Part shown: positions 1 through 8,507 of the stretch, one piece after another
Position numbering within the stretch: position 1 is the stretch's first letter
How the letters are laid out: every line of letters starts with the position of its first letter
Source of the DNA: Parageobacillus caldoxylosilyticus NBRC 107762
Lineage (GTDB): Bacteria > Bacillota > Bacilli > Bacillales > Anoxybacillaceae
NCBI RefSeq assembly: GCF_000632715.1
Contig: NZ_BAWO01000032.1
Location: 1 to 61,814 of the forward strand
Reading direction: 5' to 3'
Length of the DNA stretch: 61,814 nucleotides
Translations under genes and position numbers: made by a program
The notes under the pieces: model-generated
The model's database searches: none
What the model was told of the DNA's origin: nothing
The model's input: the letters and a program-made list of their open reading frames with translations, nothing else

Positions 1-1
1 T

Positions 2-361
2 GGAGTGGTATATACATGGTTGCTGAACGCTTCCGGCATGTCGGGATTTATCGCCTGGCTTGGCATCGCCATCAGCCATTACCGTTTCCGCAAAGCGTAT
101 GTGGCGCAAGGAAAAAGTCTTGATGATTTACCGTATAAAGCGAAATGGTTTCCGTTTGGTCCGATCTTTGCCTTTGTTCTTTGCTCCATCGTCATTTTAG
201 GGCAAAACTACCCAGCGTTCATAGGCGGGACGATCGACTGGTACGGAGTGCTTGTTTCCTATATCGGGTTGCCTCTTTTCCTTATCGTCTGGCTTGGCTA
301 TAAGTTCGCGAAAAAAACAAAAGTCATTCCATTGCATGAGTGCGATTTGGAACAAAAATAA
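2..361 (+). CDS. Amino acid permease, C-terminal part (cut by window edge)
   Basis: The reading frame is open from the first bases, so only the last ~119 residues of a longer membrane transporter are present. Three hydrophobic segments are visible (about residues 10-26, 50-70 and 80-100), separated by a basic loop with a YRFRKAY motif that is typical of the last cytoplasmic loop of APC-superfamily amino acid permeases such as LysP, RocE or AnsP. The substrate cannot be told from this part. The gene ends in a hairpin terminator shared with tatA on the other strand. Confidence 0.8.
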   Translation, partial: GVVYTWLLNASGMSGFIAWLGIAISHYRFRKAYVAQGKSLDDLPYKAKWFPFGPIFAFVLCSIVILGQNYPAFIGGTIDWYGVLVSYIGLPLFLIVWLGYKFAKKTKVIPLHECDLEQK

Positions 362-395
362 GGACTTGGCATGCAGCACCAAGTCCTTATTTTTG
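360..395. terminator. Bidirectional hairpin terminator between permease and tatA
   Basis: A 10-bp perfect stem, AAGGACTTGG (360-369) pairing with CCAAGTCCTT (379-388), is flanked by an A-run on the left and a T-run on the right, so it can stop transcription of both convergent genes. It overlaps the last codons of tatA. Confidence 0.85.
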
Positions 396-554
396 TATTT
401 TTTGTTCCTCGTCGTCAATGATTCCTTTTGTCGCGTTTTTAAATTCCCGCAACGTTTTTCCCGCCGCTTGTCCCAATTCCGGCAATTTTTTCGGTCCAAA
501 AATCAACAACGCGAAGAAAACGATAAGGGCAATTTCGCCAAACCCGATGTTCAT
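387..554 (-). CDS. tatA: Sec-independent translocase subunit TatA
   Basis: A 55-residue protein of the TatA/E family, the pore-forming subunit of the twin-arginine pathway that exports folded proteins. It has a short N-terminal transmembrane helix (residues 4-20), the conserved FGPKKLPELG hinge, an amphipathic helix containing the GKTLREFK motif, and an acidic tail. The start at 554 is chosen because a GGAGTG ribosome site lies just upstream and the product then has the family length; the frame stays open further upstream but has no family similarity. No tatC is adjacent. Confidence 0.93.
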   Translation of the reverse strand: MNIGFGEIALIVFFALLIFGPKKLPELGQAAGKTLREFKNATKGIIDDEEQKIQK

Positions 555-630
555 TTGATTCACTCCATATGTTGAGTTATTTTTTTTCATTATATCATAC
601 AAACAAGAAACGTGCCATCCGCATGTACGA

Positions 631-810
631 CTATCCTTCTTGCAAAAGGCGAACCGGTACTTCCATTTCTTCCTCCGGTTTGTTCTTGAGATAAATACGC
701 GCCATTTTCCGTTCTTCATCCACGTGTTGAATCATTACTTGCTGGCCTTCGTATGTGACTGGTACGATTTTTCCTGACTCCGCGATTTGTTTTGCACGCA
801 CCATTTCCAT
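631..810 (-). CDS. sspH: Small acid-soluble spore protein, H type
   Basis: A 59-residue protein matching the H-type SASP family: an N-terminal RAKQIAES segment, the central [16 protein letters not shown] block, an ARIY motif and a C-terminal [11 protein letters not shown]-type SASPs are made in the forespore and packed in the spore core. Its start codon overlaps the stop of the preceding gene by one base (TAATG), which implies translational coupling. This supports a spore-forming host. Confidence 0.9.
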   Translation of the reverse strand: MEMVRAKQIAESGKIVPVTYEGQQVMIQHVDEERKMARIYLKNKPEEEMEVPVRLLQEG

Positions 811-1001
811 TACAAATGTTCCCTCCCTTCCTCATCTGTTTTGGCGCTATCTTCCGCTAACGCGCGCAAACTTTTCCAGAATAACTCGTCGTTGCATACG
901 GGATGGACAATTTGTTCTATCTCCCCTTCGTCCCCTTTTGCGTTGATGATTTGTAAAAGCTGGGTCATGTCGGTAGTTTCCCGTTCTTCCTTATCGATCA
1001 T
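810..1001 (-). CDS. Hypothetical small acidic protein upstream of sspH
   Basis: A 63-residue acidic protein I do not recognise. The start at 1001 is preceded by AAAGGTG about 10 bases upstream; a longer frame runs to 1034 without a better site. It contains a [14 protein letters not shown] segment with a single cysteine and an acidic C-terminus. It is directly coupled to sspH, so expression in the forespore is likely, but that is inference from position only. Confidence 0.65.
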   Translation of the reverse strand: MIDKEERETTDMTQLLQIINAKGDEGEIEQIVHPVCNDELFWKSLRALAEDSAKTDEEGREHL

Positions 1002-1101
1002 GCGCTTGCCACACCTTTCCAAATGAATAATCAACTATTGACCCCTTAAAAAAGAAGGAGTATGATTCGAATTGGTGTAAATAAGAAGGGAGGAAGACAC
1101 T

Positions 1102-2097
1102 ATGAGTGAGCGGGATTATTATTTCGATAACGCGAAATGCGTATTGATGCTCCTCGTCGTGTTCGGCCACTTTCTCCGCCCATATATCGACAATGTGCTA
1201 TGGGTGCATAGCTTATACGTTTGGATTTTCTTTTTCCATATGCCAGCGTTCATCTTTATTTCCGGCTATTTCGCAAAAAAGTTTCATCAACAAGGATATT
1301 TTAAAAAAATTACGAAAAAGCTGCTTGTTCCCTATCTTATTTTTCAACTGCTCTACTCTATTTATTATTTCTTCTTATATGAAGAAGATTCGCTCGAATT
1401 TGATTTGTTAACTCCTCATTGGGGTTTATGGTTTTTGATCAGCTTGTTCAGCTGGAACGTGCTGTTATGGGTATTTGCCAAAATGCCAAAATCGATATCG
1501 CTGTCACTTGCCCTTCTTTTAGGGGTCGGAGCCGGAATGCTTGATGCGGAAAAATGGCTGAGCCTATCGCGTACATTTACGTTTTTCCCGTTCTTTTTGC
1601 TAGGATTTTTTCTTGAAAAAAGCGAGATTGAGCGCTTATTTACATGGCGCATTCGCTTATTTTCCATTGTTGCACTCATCACCATGTTCGTTCTGATTCA
1701 TTTTGGTTTTCCGGATTTGCCACAGGAATGGCTGTACGGCTCTAAATCATATGATACACTTGGCGTTCCCGAAAAGGTTGGTGTTGCCGGACGTCTCATG
1801 ATTTATGGGGCAAGCACACTGATGATGATCAGTTTTCTCGCTCTGATCCCAAACCAGCGTTATTCGTTTTCCGTGTTCGGGCAAAGAACGTTTTATATTT
1901 ATATATTGCACGGGTTTATTTTAAAATATTTGCACGAGACAAAGTTTCCGAATTTTATCATGAGCGTTCACGGCTATCCGCTGCTGTTAGGATTGTCGTT
2001 TCTCGTTGTGTTCCTTCTTGGAAGCAAACCGATCGTACAAATCACACAACCGCTTTTAGAGCTGCGTTTGCCGAAAAGAAAACAAGCCGTTTCTTAG
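1102..2097 (+). CDS. Acyltransferase 3 family membrane protein
   Basis: A 331-residue integral membrane protein with about ten hydrophobic segments. The N-terminus reads YYFDNAKCVLMLLVVFGHF, the hallmark of the acyltransferase-3/OafA and fucose-4-O-acetylase-like family, in which the histidine after VFG is part of the active site. Such enzymes O-acetylate cell-surface sugars or small molecules from a cytoplasmic acyl donor. The specific acceptor is unknown. A GGGAGG ribosome site lies 8 bases before the ATG. It is a single-gene unit ending in the hairpin at 2111-2130. Confidence 0.85.
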   Translation: MSERDYYFDNAKCVLMLLVVFGHFLRPYIDNVLWVHSLYVWIFFFHMPAFIFISGYFAKKFHQQGYFKKITKKLLVPYLIFQLLYSIYYFFLYEEDSLEFDLLTPHWGLWFLISLFSWNVLLWVFAKMPKSISLSLALLLGVGAGMLDAEKWLSLSRTFTFFPFFLLGFFLEKSEIERLFTWRIRLFSIVALITMFVLIHFGFPDLPQEWLYGSKSYDTLGVPEKVGVAGRLMIYGASTLMMISFLALIPNQRYSFSVFGQRTFYIYILHGFILKYLHETKFPNFIMSVHGYPLLLGLSFLVVFLLGSKPIVQITQPLLELRLPKRKQAVS

Positions 2098-2103
2098 GCA
2101 AGC

Positions 2104-2138
2104 AAAAAAAGTGCCCTTACTTTTGGGCACCCTTTTTG
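2104..2138. terminator. Bidirectional terminator between acyltransferase and thiE
   Basis: The stem GTGCCC (2111-2116) pairs with GGGCAC (2125-2130). A T-run follows on the plus strand and a T-run (A7 on plus) on the minus strand, so both converging genes can use it. It overlaps the end of thiE. Confidence 0.8.
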
Positions 2139-2791
2139 CTTAAATGCACTGCTTGGGCCAGCTGTCTGGCAGCCACCGCCGGAGATGGGGCAGAAGCGAT
2201 GGCGCTGATCACGGAAACACCGTCCGCCCCTGCCGCGATGACCTCGCCGACATTGCCCGCCGTAATGCCCCCAATAGCAACCAGCGGAATGGCGATGCCA
2301 TGGCGGCGAAGCAAACGGATGATCCCCGGTCCTTGCGCTTTTTTCGCATCTTCCTTCGATTTCGTCGGATAGATGGGACCGACGCCGATATAATCGGCGC
2401 CAGCGGCGACTGCCGCTAGCGCTTCTTGCAAATTATGCGCGGAAACGCCAAGAATTTTATCACCAATTTTTTCACGGACGATGCGCGCGTCTCCATCCTC
2501 CTGCCCGATATGCACTCCATCTGCGTCGAGAGCGAGGGCTAGTTCGACATCGTCATTGACGATAAACGGAATGCCATGCTCTTGGCAAATGTGCTGCAAT
2601 TGCTTGGCGAGCTCATATTTTTGTTCGCCAACTAGCGCACCGCTTCCTTTTTCTCGGAATTGAAAAAGCGTAATGCCGCCTGCAATCGCTTCCGCTAATA
2701 TTTCTGCCGGCGGTTTGGCACAGTTTACGCTTCCCATGATAAAATATACTTCCAATTGTTCCCTCATTGCCTCACTTGCTATTCGCGCCAC
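2117..2791 (-). CDS. thiE: Thiamine phosphate synthase
   Basis: A 224-residue TIM-barrel enzyme that joins hydroxymethylpyrimidine pyrophosphate and thiazole phosphate to give thiamine phosphate. Visible family blocks are QFREKGSG (substrate phosphate site), [38 protein letters not shown] and VAIGGI near the C-terminus. GTG start at 2791, with AGGTGAG upstream, gives the same N-terminus shape as the Bacillus subtilis protein. It is the last gene of the thiM-thiD-thiE operon, two bases after thiD. Confidence 0.96.
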   Translation of the reverse strand: MARIASEAMREQLEVYFIMGSVNCAKPPAEILAEAIAGGITLFQFREKGSGALVGEQKYELAKQLQHICQEHGIPFIVNDDVELALALDADGVHIGQEDGDARIVREKIGDKILGVSAHNLQEALAAVAAGADYIGVGPIYPTKSKEDAKKAQGPGIIRLLRRHGIAIPLVAIGGITAGNVGEVIAAGADGVSVISAIASAPSPAVAARQLAQAVHLSKKGAQK

Positions 2792-2793
2792 CT

Positions 2794-3606
2794 TTACTCA
2801 CCTACCGCACCGTTTTTTTCCCGGTACGCCCAATGGTTCGTCGGACCGTGACCATGGCCGATGCCTAACGTATGGCTAATAGCGGCTTGAATGAACGATT
2901 TCGCCGTCTGCACCGCTTCCTGCACCGTTTTTCCTTTGGCAAGCTCGGCCGTGATCGCCGCGGCAAACGTGCAGCCTGTTCCATGCGTATGCTTCGTCTC
3001 AATCCGTTTGCCCGTAAAATAGGAAAACTCGCGGCCATTGTATAACAAATCGACCGTTTCCTCTCCATCATCGTCGTGGCCGCCTTTGATCACCACATAT
3101 CGGACTCCCATTTCATAAAGGCGGCGCGCCGCTTCCCTACGGTCATCCATCGTGCGGATCATAAGACCGGTTAATGCTTCTGCTTCCGGAATATTTGGCG
3201 TGACGACCATCGCAAGCGGCAACAAATAGGTTTTCAGCGCATTTACCGCCTCTTCTTGCAGCAGTGGTGCGCCGCCTTTGGCGATCATAACCGGGTCGAC
3301 AACGAGGCGATCCCAGTCAAACTGTTTCACTTTCGCAGCGACCACTTCAATAATTTCAGCGCTAAAAAGCATTCCTGTTTTCACTGCGTCTGCTCCTAAA
3401 TCCGTCGCGACCGATTCGATTTGCTTTGCGACCGCTTCCGGCGACAGCGGGTATACTCCCTGCACGCCAAGCGTATTTTGCGCCGTTACCGCAGTGAGGG
3501 CGGACATGCCAAATACGCCTAATTCTTGAAATGTTTTTAAATCGGCCTGAATCCCGGCGCCGCCGCCGCTGTCAGAACCAGCAATTGTCAATGCTTTATA
3601 TACCAT
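2794..3606 (-). CDS. thiD: Hydroxymethylpyrimidine / HMP-phosphate kinase
   Basis: A 270-residue ribokinase-family enzyme that phosphorylates hydroxymethylpyrimidine twice to supply the pyrimidine half of thiamine. The N-terminal [20 protein letters not shown] is the ThiD signature, DPVMIAKGG and TPNIPEAE follow, and [13 protein letters not shown] carries the anion hole and catalytic Asp-equivalent region of the ribokinase fold. It is 15 bases after thiM and under the TPP riboswitch at 4509-4606. Confidence 0.95.
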   Translation of the reverse strand: MVYKALTIAGSDSGGGAGIQADLKTFQELGVFGMSALTAVTAQNTLGVQGVYPLSPEAVAKQIESVATDLGADAVKTGMLFSAEIIEVVAAKVKQFDWDRLVVDPVMIAKGGAPLLQEEAVNALKTYLLPLAMVVTPNIPEAEALTGLMIRTMDDRREAARRLYEMGVRYVVIKGGHDDDGEETVDLLYNGREFSYFTGKRIETKHTHGTGCTFAAAITAELAKGKTVQEAVQTAKSFIQAAISHTLGIGHGHGPTNHWAYREKNGAVGE

Positions 3607-3621
3607 GATTTTCTCCCTTCT

Positions 3622-4434
3622 TTACCCTTTTTGTTCGATGCGGCCGTATCGGCCAATCTCCTCCGCTCCGATGCGGGAAAGCGCGTTTAAAAAGGCGATT
3701 TGGAAGCTTCCAAGCCCCTGTTCTCCCGCTTCGCCCGCCGCGATTTCGGCGGCGACGCCATAGCTGATAAGCGCGGCCGCCGCTGCTTTCAGCACATCTT
3801 GTTCCACCGCGGCAAAAGCGCCGATCACAGAGGTCAATAAACAGCCCGTTCCTGTTACTTTCGTGAGCAGCGGATGTCCGTTATGGATAACGTACGTTGT
3901 CTTGCCGTCTGTGACAACATCGTCTTTTCCTGTGATCGCAACAACCGTTTGCAGCTGCGCCGCCGCTTTTTCCGCCAAAGCGACGACATCGCCGCTTCCT
4001 TCTCCGGCGTCGACCCCTTTAATCTTCCACGTTTCCCCAATGACATTGGCGATTTCCGCGGCATTGCCGCGAATAACGGACAGTTTGACAGCAGCGGCAA
4101 TGTTGCGCGCCGTCTCCGTGCGGTATGGCGTCGCCCCAGCGCCGACCGGATCGAAAACAACCGGAACGCCGGCTTCATTCGCCGCTTTTCCGGCAATCAA
4201 CATCGCTTCCACTTCTTCTGGATGCAGCGTTCCGATATTTAAGACAAGCGCCCCGGCTATTTTGGCCATATCGGCCACTTCCTCTTTGGCGTATGCCATC
4301 ACCGGTGAGGCGCCAAGCGCCAGCAAGCCGTTGGCGGTAAAATTCGTGACGACAACATTGGTGATGTTATGTACAAGTGGATTAGCTTGTCTCACCTTTT
4401 GCAGCACGCTTGCCGCTTCCTGATTATTCACCAT
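3622..4434 (-). CDS. thiM: Hydroxyethylthiazole kinase
   Basis: A 270-residue kinase salvaging the thiazole half of thiamine. It shows the ThiM blocks [36 protein letters not shown] and [11 protein letters not shown] (ATP/Mg site). I place the start at the ATG at 4434, nine bases after AAGGAG; the in-frame ATG at 4440 is too close to that site, and longer starts would run into the riboswitch terminator. First gene of a thiM-thiD-thiE salvage operon; no thiC or thiG is in the window. Confidence 0.94.
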   Translation of the reverse strand: MVNNQEAASVLQKVRQANPLVHNITNVVVTNFTANGLLALGASPVMAYAKEEVADMAKIAGALVLNIGTLHPEEVEAMLIAGKAANEAGVPVVFDPVGAGATPYRTETARNIAAAVKLSVIRGNAAEIANVIGETWKIKGVDAGEGSGDVVALAEKAAAQLQTVVAITGKDDVVTDGKTTYVIHNGHPLLTKVTGTGCLLTSVIGAFAAVEQDVLKAAAAALISYGVAAEIAAGEAGEQGLGSFQIAFLNALSRIGAEEIGRYGRIEQKG

Positions 4435-4458
4435 TCCCATCTTCTCCTTTTTTGTGAA

Positions 4459-4491
4459 AATAAAAAACACTTTGCGCGCAAGCAAAGTGTA
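4459..4491 (-). terminator. Riboswitch-controlled terminator before thiM
   Basis: On the minus strand the stem ACACTTTGC / GCAAAGTGT is followed by a T-rich tract. It sits between the TPP aptamer and the thiM start, the position expected for the expression platform of a transcription-attenuating riboswitch. Confidence 0.85.
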
Positions 4492-4508
4492 TAAGCGGCC
4501 CCATCCTC

Positions 4509-4606
4509 ACTTTCCCTGCGCTGGCATTACCCAAACAGGTTCAAACGGTCAACGGCGGAATATAGCCGTACTCTCAGCCTGCTTCCGCAAGCTCCCGCAT
4601 GCTATA
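4509..4606 (-). ncRNA. TPP riboswitch (THI element)
   Basis: The minus strand carries the conserved THI-box segments in order: GGCTGAGA, then GACCGTTTGAACCTG, then GGGTAATGCCAGCGCAGGGA. Bound thiamine pyrophosphate should favour the terminator at 4459-4491 and shut down the thiM-thiD-thiE operon. Confidence 0.95.
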
Positions 4607-4622
4607 TCGTTGTTCATCAAAC

Positions 4623-4651
4623 AGTCTACTCTTTCTGTTTCGATATTGCAA
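4623..4651 (-). promoter_or_regulatory. Probable sigma-A promoter of the thi operon
   Basis: On the minus strand TTGCAA and TAGACT are separated by 17 bases, just upstream of the TPP aptamer. Match to the -35/-10 consensus is moderate; position supports the call. Confidence 0.6.
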
Positions 4652-4659
4652 GCAAAATG

Positions 4660-5694
4660 TTAGGATGGGCGATGAGGTGGAATTTCCTGCACTCCTGCCC
4701 CTTCAGGCAGGGAAGAAGACTGGTGCCAACGATGCGGTATTGGCAGATTAAATAAGTCTAAATCGACGATATAGCGGGGCCGCCGTTTTGTTTCTTTGTA
4801 AATTTTTCCAATATATTCGCCAATCAATCCAAAGGCAATGAGCTGCAGGCCGCCAAGCAGCCAAATCGAGGTGATCAGCGACGTCCATCCTGTTTGCGTG
4901 TGGCCGGTAAATTTTAAAATAAGAAAATAGACGCCGAATAGTAAGCTGACGAAAAAAGAAACAAAGCCGATAAGAGAAATCATGCGGATTGGTGTAATGC
5001 TGAACGATGTGATTCCGTCGAGGGCAAACGCGATCATTTTCTTCAGCGGATACTTTGTCGTTCCGGCAACCCGTTCCTTGCGGTCATAGTACACCGTTGT
5101 TGAACGGAAGCCAAGCAAAGGAACAATGCCGCGCAAAAACATGTTCACCTCTTCAAACCGCTCGAGCGCCTCGACCGCACGCCGGCTCATTAAACGATAA
5201 TCAGCATGATTATAAACGAGGTCGACCCCCATCGCTTTCATTAATTTGTAAAAACCTTGCGCCGTATGTCGTTTAAAAAACGTATCGGCATCGCGCCGCT
5301 TGCGCACCCCATACACAATTTCATAGCCTTCTTGAAATTTTTGGATAAAATCGCGAATGACCGCAATATCATCCTGCAAGTCGGCATCAATCGAAACGAT
5401 GCAGTCCGAACGCGTTTTTGCGGCAAACATTCCCGCCAGCAATGCATTTTGATGGCCGGCATTGCGCGCCAGTTTCAGCCCCTTTACTTCCGGATAGCGC
5501 AAACTTGCTTTGTAAATGATGTCCCATGTCGCATCACGGCTCCCATCATCAACAAAAAGGAGCGTGCTGTCAGCCGAAATCAGCTTTTCCGCAATGAGCG
5601 CCTCCCGCAGCGCGCGGAGCTGGCGGATCGTTTCCGGCAACACTTCCTCTTCATTATAACAAGGCACGACAATCGTAAGCATCGGCTCACCCAT
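4660..5694 (-). CDS. GT2-family membrane glycosyltransferase (DPM1/YkoT-like)
   Basis: A 344-residue protein with an N-terminal GT-A fold (TIVVPCYNEEE at residue 7, FVDDGSRDATW, SIDADLQDD as the metal-binding motif) followed by two transmembrane helices near residues 235-260 and 270-295. This layout is typical of bactoprenol-phosphate glucosyltransferases and dolichol-phosphate mannose synthase relatives such as CsbB and YkoT, which load a sugar onto a lipid carrier at the membrane. The C-terminal 30 residues are proline- and histidine-rich. It lies 13 bases downstream of a large polytopic protein that could use the lipid-linked sugar. Confidence 0.88.
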   Translation of the reverse strand: MGEPMLTIVVPCYNEEEVLPETIRQLRALREALIAEKLISADSTLLFVDDGSRDATWDIIYKASLRYPEVKGLKLARNAGHQNALLAGMFAAKTRSDCIVSIDADLQDDIAVIRDFIQKFQEGYEIVYGVRKRRDADTFFKRHTAQGFYKLMKAMGVDLVYNHADYRLMSRRAVEALERFEEVNMFLRGIVPLLGFRSTTVYYDRKERVAGTTKYPLKKMIAFALDGITSFSITPIRMISLIGFVSFFVSLLFGVYFLILKFTGHTQTGWTSLITSIWLLGGLQLIAFGLIGEYIGKIYKETKRRPRYIVDLDLFNLPIPHRWHQSSSLPEGAGVQEIPPHRPS

Positions 5695-5707
5695 TGGATT
5701 TCCCTCC

Positions 5708-7375
5708 TTATGGCATCACTTTGTACAAATAAATCTTCCATGCCGACTCTTTCGAGTGAAACACTTTTTCGAGCGCCAACTTATTTTGTTTGGCGTTTTT
5801 AATCGGCAGTGCCGAAAAAATGTAGCGGCCGCCCATTTGATAGAACACATCGGTGTTGAGATCTAAATGTTTAATCGTTCGTTTCGAATTCTTTTTAAAC
5901 ATATAATGTTTTCCCAGTTCATCGACAAAAATATAGCAGCGTCCGCCCCACTCATCGAAGTACTCGCGCAACTTTTTGTTTTTCGCGAGTTCGTTGGCGA
6001 TGATTTGGCGGAACTGATGCTTATAGGAAAGCGGATAAAAATTGTTATACGTATCGAGCGTATAAAACCCGTTATATTGCGCAATCGCCGGATGAATGCC
6101 AATGCTGGCGACGCGGTATGTATGAACAGGACGGCCAATATACTCTTTTATTTCTTGAAACTGCTTTTCCGCATAAAACTCACGAAACGACGGCTTATGG
6201 CGATGGGCAATTTCTTCATTAAATGCAGTGAGCACCACCAACTGAGCGGCGATGGCGGCAAAACATAGCCTTTTCCACGCTTGTCCTTGCTGCCACAAAA
6301 TTTTTAATGAGACAGCAAACAACACGTAAATAACCATCGGCCGCAAAAAGTGATAGCGGGCGAAATTAAATTTATCCAACAAGTCGAAGCGTTCTGTCAG
6401 TGGAGCCCAGCCTTTGTAAAACCAAAACGCATACCAGGTGGACAGCGCGAAATTGAGCACGTGCAAAAAGATAAATAATTTTTCCCGCTGCCATATTTTT
6501 TTCTTCCAGACGATATATAACGCAACTAGCGTCACCGGCAGAATGACAAGACCATGCATCGTCATCACATGCGTGTGGCCGAGAATATAGTTTTTGAAAA
6601 TTAAGCGGATCACCCGCCAAAGCGGCAAACGGGCATGGAAGTATTCATCACGGCTCGTCGGTTCATCGGAAAATAACAGCGAATGAACGAGACGGTAATC
6701 AATCGCCAAATAAAGCAGCGTCATATAGACGATTGCCAAGAAAAAGCGCCAGTTCCAACCTCTTCCGCGGAGAACATCGACAAGCCACCATATGCCTAGC
6801 GCGCTTAAGAAAAAGAAAAAGCCAAGCACAAAGCTCGAATAAAACGGCAATAACGTAAGCACGGCATAATTTATCCATGAGCGCTCGCCGTTGCGGATAT
6901 TGAGAAACGCCCATAGCGCGAGCGGCATGCCAAGTGTACTCAGCATCCCCGACGGCCAAAACGGCGTCAGCGCAAACGCAAGCGATGCTCCAACGCGGAC
7001 CCATCCCCACTTTTCTCCAGGCATCACATGCTTTCTCAGCAACAAATACATGCCGATAAACGCAAAGACGCGTGTAATCGCCTGGCTTAAGCCATAGGCG
7101 TAAATCGAGGGAAACAGCGCATGAAGCCAAACGATCCCGCTAAACTCTGTACCGAACGCGTTGCGCGGCAGACCGTTAATGATTTGCGGGATGACCGCAT
7201 GGACCGAGCCAAACAGTTCCCCGCTCCTAGTGACAACTTTGTACCAGGCAATGTTCGAATCTAAATTATCGTGGACTCGCATATGCGCATCCTCGCCGAG
7301 CAGAAAGTACGGCGATACAAACAAAGCAATCGCAAGGAATGAGAAGAATAGGAGTCGCTTTTCTATTGCCGGCAC
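5708..7375 (-). CDS. Large polytopic membrane protein (YkoS/DUF6044-like)
   Basis: A 555-residue protein with roughly ten to twelve transmembrane helices in the first 400 residues and a soluble C-terminal part. An early DNLDSNIAWYK segment, acidic and facing outwards, resembles the catalytic loop of GT-C glycosyltransferases. The start is set at a GTG (7375) with a strong AAAGGAGG site; upstream in-frame ATGs lack one. Paired with the lipid-sugar synthase downstream, so a role in transferring a sugar to a surface polymer is plausible but inferred. Confidence 0.8.
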   Translation of the reverse strand: MPAIEKRLLFFSFLAIALFVSPYFLLGEDAHMRVHDNLDSNIAWYKVVTRSGELFGSVHAVIPQIINGLPRNAFGTEFSGIVWLHALFPSIYAYGLSQAITRVFAFIGMYLLLRKHVMPGEKWGWVRVGASLAFALTPFWPSGMLSTLGMPLALWAFLNIRNGERSWINYAVLTLLPFYSSFVLGFFFFLSALGIWWLVDVLRGRGWNWRFFLAIVYMTLLYLAIDYRLVHSLLFSDEPTSRDEYFHARLPLWRVIRLIFKNYILGHTHVMTMHGLVILPVTLVALYIVWKKKIWQREKLFIFLHVLNFALSTWYAFWFYKGWAPLTERFDLLDKFNFARYHFLRPMVIYVLFAVSLKILWQQGQAWKRLCFAAIAAQLVVLTAFNEEIAHRHKPSFREFYAEKQFQEIKEYIGRPVHTYRVASIGIHPAIAQYNGFYTLDTYNNFYPLSYKHQFRQIIANELAKNKKLREYFDEWGGRCYIFVDELGKHYMFKKNSKRTIKHLDLNTDVFYQMGGRYIFSALPIKNAKQNKLALEKVFHSKESAWKIYLYKVMP

Positions 7376-7526
7376 CTTTTCCCCTCCTTTGTCTATCAGT
7401 ATCTTCCTTATATTTTCTAACGAAAGTGGAAAAATATTCATCTTTTTTGTGCAACAAAAAAAGACCATCCCAAAAAGCAACGGATCGTTGCTTTCTGGAA
7501 ACGGCCTTTTCCCTTTTCATCGGCGC

Positions 7527-8507
7527 TTACGCAAACAAAGCGGCAGGATTTTTCAAAAACATTTGCTCTAGCTGTTCCTCTGTCACTCCTTCTTTCGTTA
7601 AAATTGGAATAATATGTTCGAATACATGTTCGACATGCCAGTTTTTCGTCATCGTCGCAAATGGTTCTGGCAGCTGCAGCGGACGGCCGAGCCAAATATT
7701 GACGGTATCATGAGCGAGCATAATCTTATCAGCAAAGCCTTCGCGAAGCAGCACGAGCAACGTGCGGATCCGTTCTTCATCCGTCGGGGCACCGACCATA
7801 CCTTGAAGGCCAAAGCGGTCAAAAGCGATGTACACTCCGTATTGCAGCGTCTTTTTATGGTATTCCGGATCGGTGTTTCCGCACATATGGCCGATGACAA
7901 TCTTTTGCGGAACGGCACCGTGCTCGAGCAAGTATGCCGCCTGTTCCGGCCCCATCGTTCCTTCCTGCGTATGGGTGATAATCACGATTCCTGTTTCTTT
8001 TTGCACGCGGGCCGCGGCGCGGAAAAACATTTTTTCATATTCGGTGATCCGGTTTTTGCTTGACGCCAGTTTGATGACGCCTGGTTTAATGCCGGTGCCA
8101 GCAATGCCGTTTGTAATTTCCGCCATAAACATGTCATATATTTCTTCTTCCGCCGTACCGAGCAGCCGGCGAAACTTAAAATACGGCGTTGCCCCTTCGC
8201 CTTCGTAATAATATCCAGTTGCACAGATAATGTTCAGCCCGGTCGCTTCGGAAATGCGGCGGAGCAGCTCCGGATTGCGGCCGCAGTCATTCGGCGTCGG
8301 ATCGACAACGGTTTGGATGCCATGGGCCATCATTTTTTGCGCGACGGCAATTCCCGCCTCGAGCGCTTCCTCAAAGCGGAGCGGTCCGAGCGTCACATCG
8401 CCTTGAAACCCGGGATACCCAAAGACAAAATGCTCATGGATCAGCGTTTTGCCAAGCTCGCTCGCCGGCACAGGGCCGCAGACGGTCTCCACCATTCCTT
8501 TTTTCAT
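7527..8507 (-). CDS. Phosphotriesterase-like lactonase (amidohydrolase family)
   Basis: A 326-residue TIM-barrel metalloenzyme closely resembling the Geobacillus PLLs that hydrolyse lactones and, weakly, organophosphates. Metal ligands are visible: HEHF near the N-terminus, the bridging lysine in GVIKLASS, THTQEG, IGHMCGNTD and LAHDTVN near the end. The ATG at 8507 overlaps the stop of the acyl-CoA ligase (ATGA) and follows AAAGGGG, so the two are translationally coupled. The natural substrate may be an acyl lactone or another carboxylic ester that feeds the ligase; that is inference. Confidence 0.93.
   Translation of the reverse strand: MKKGMVETVCGPVPASELGKTLIHEHFVFGYPGFQGDVTLGPLRFEEALEAGIAVAQKMMAHGIQTVVDPTPNDCGRNPELLRRISEATGLNIICATGYYYEGEGATPYFKFRRLLGTAEEEIYDMFMAEITNGIAGTGIKPGVIKLASSKNRITEYEKMFFRAAARVQKETGIVIITHTQEGTMGPEQAAYLLEHGAVPQKIVIGHMCGNTDPEYHKKTLQYGVYIAFDRFGLQGMVGAPTDEERIRTLLVLLREGFADKIMLAHDTVNIWLGRPLQLPEPFATMTKNWHVEHVFEHIIPILTKEGVTEEQLEQMFLKNPAALFA

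Noticed and set aside
3863-4423. A 186-residue open frame on the plus strand inside thiM
   Set aside because: It is an antisense shadow of a GC-rich gene, without ribosome site or family similarity.
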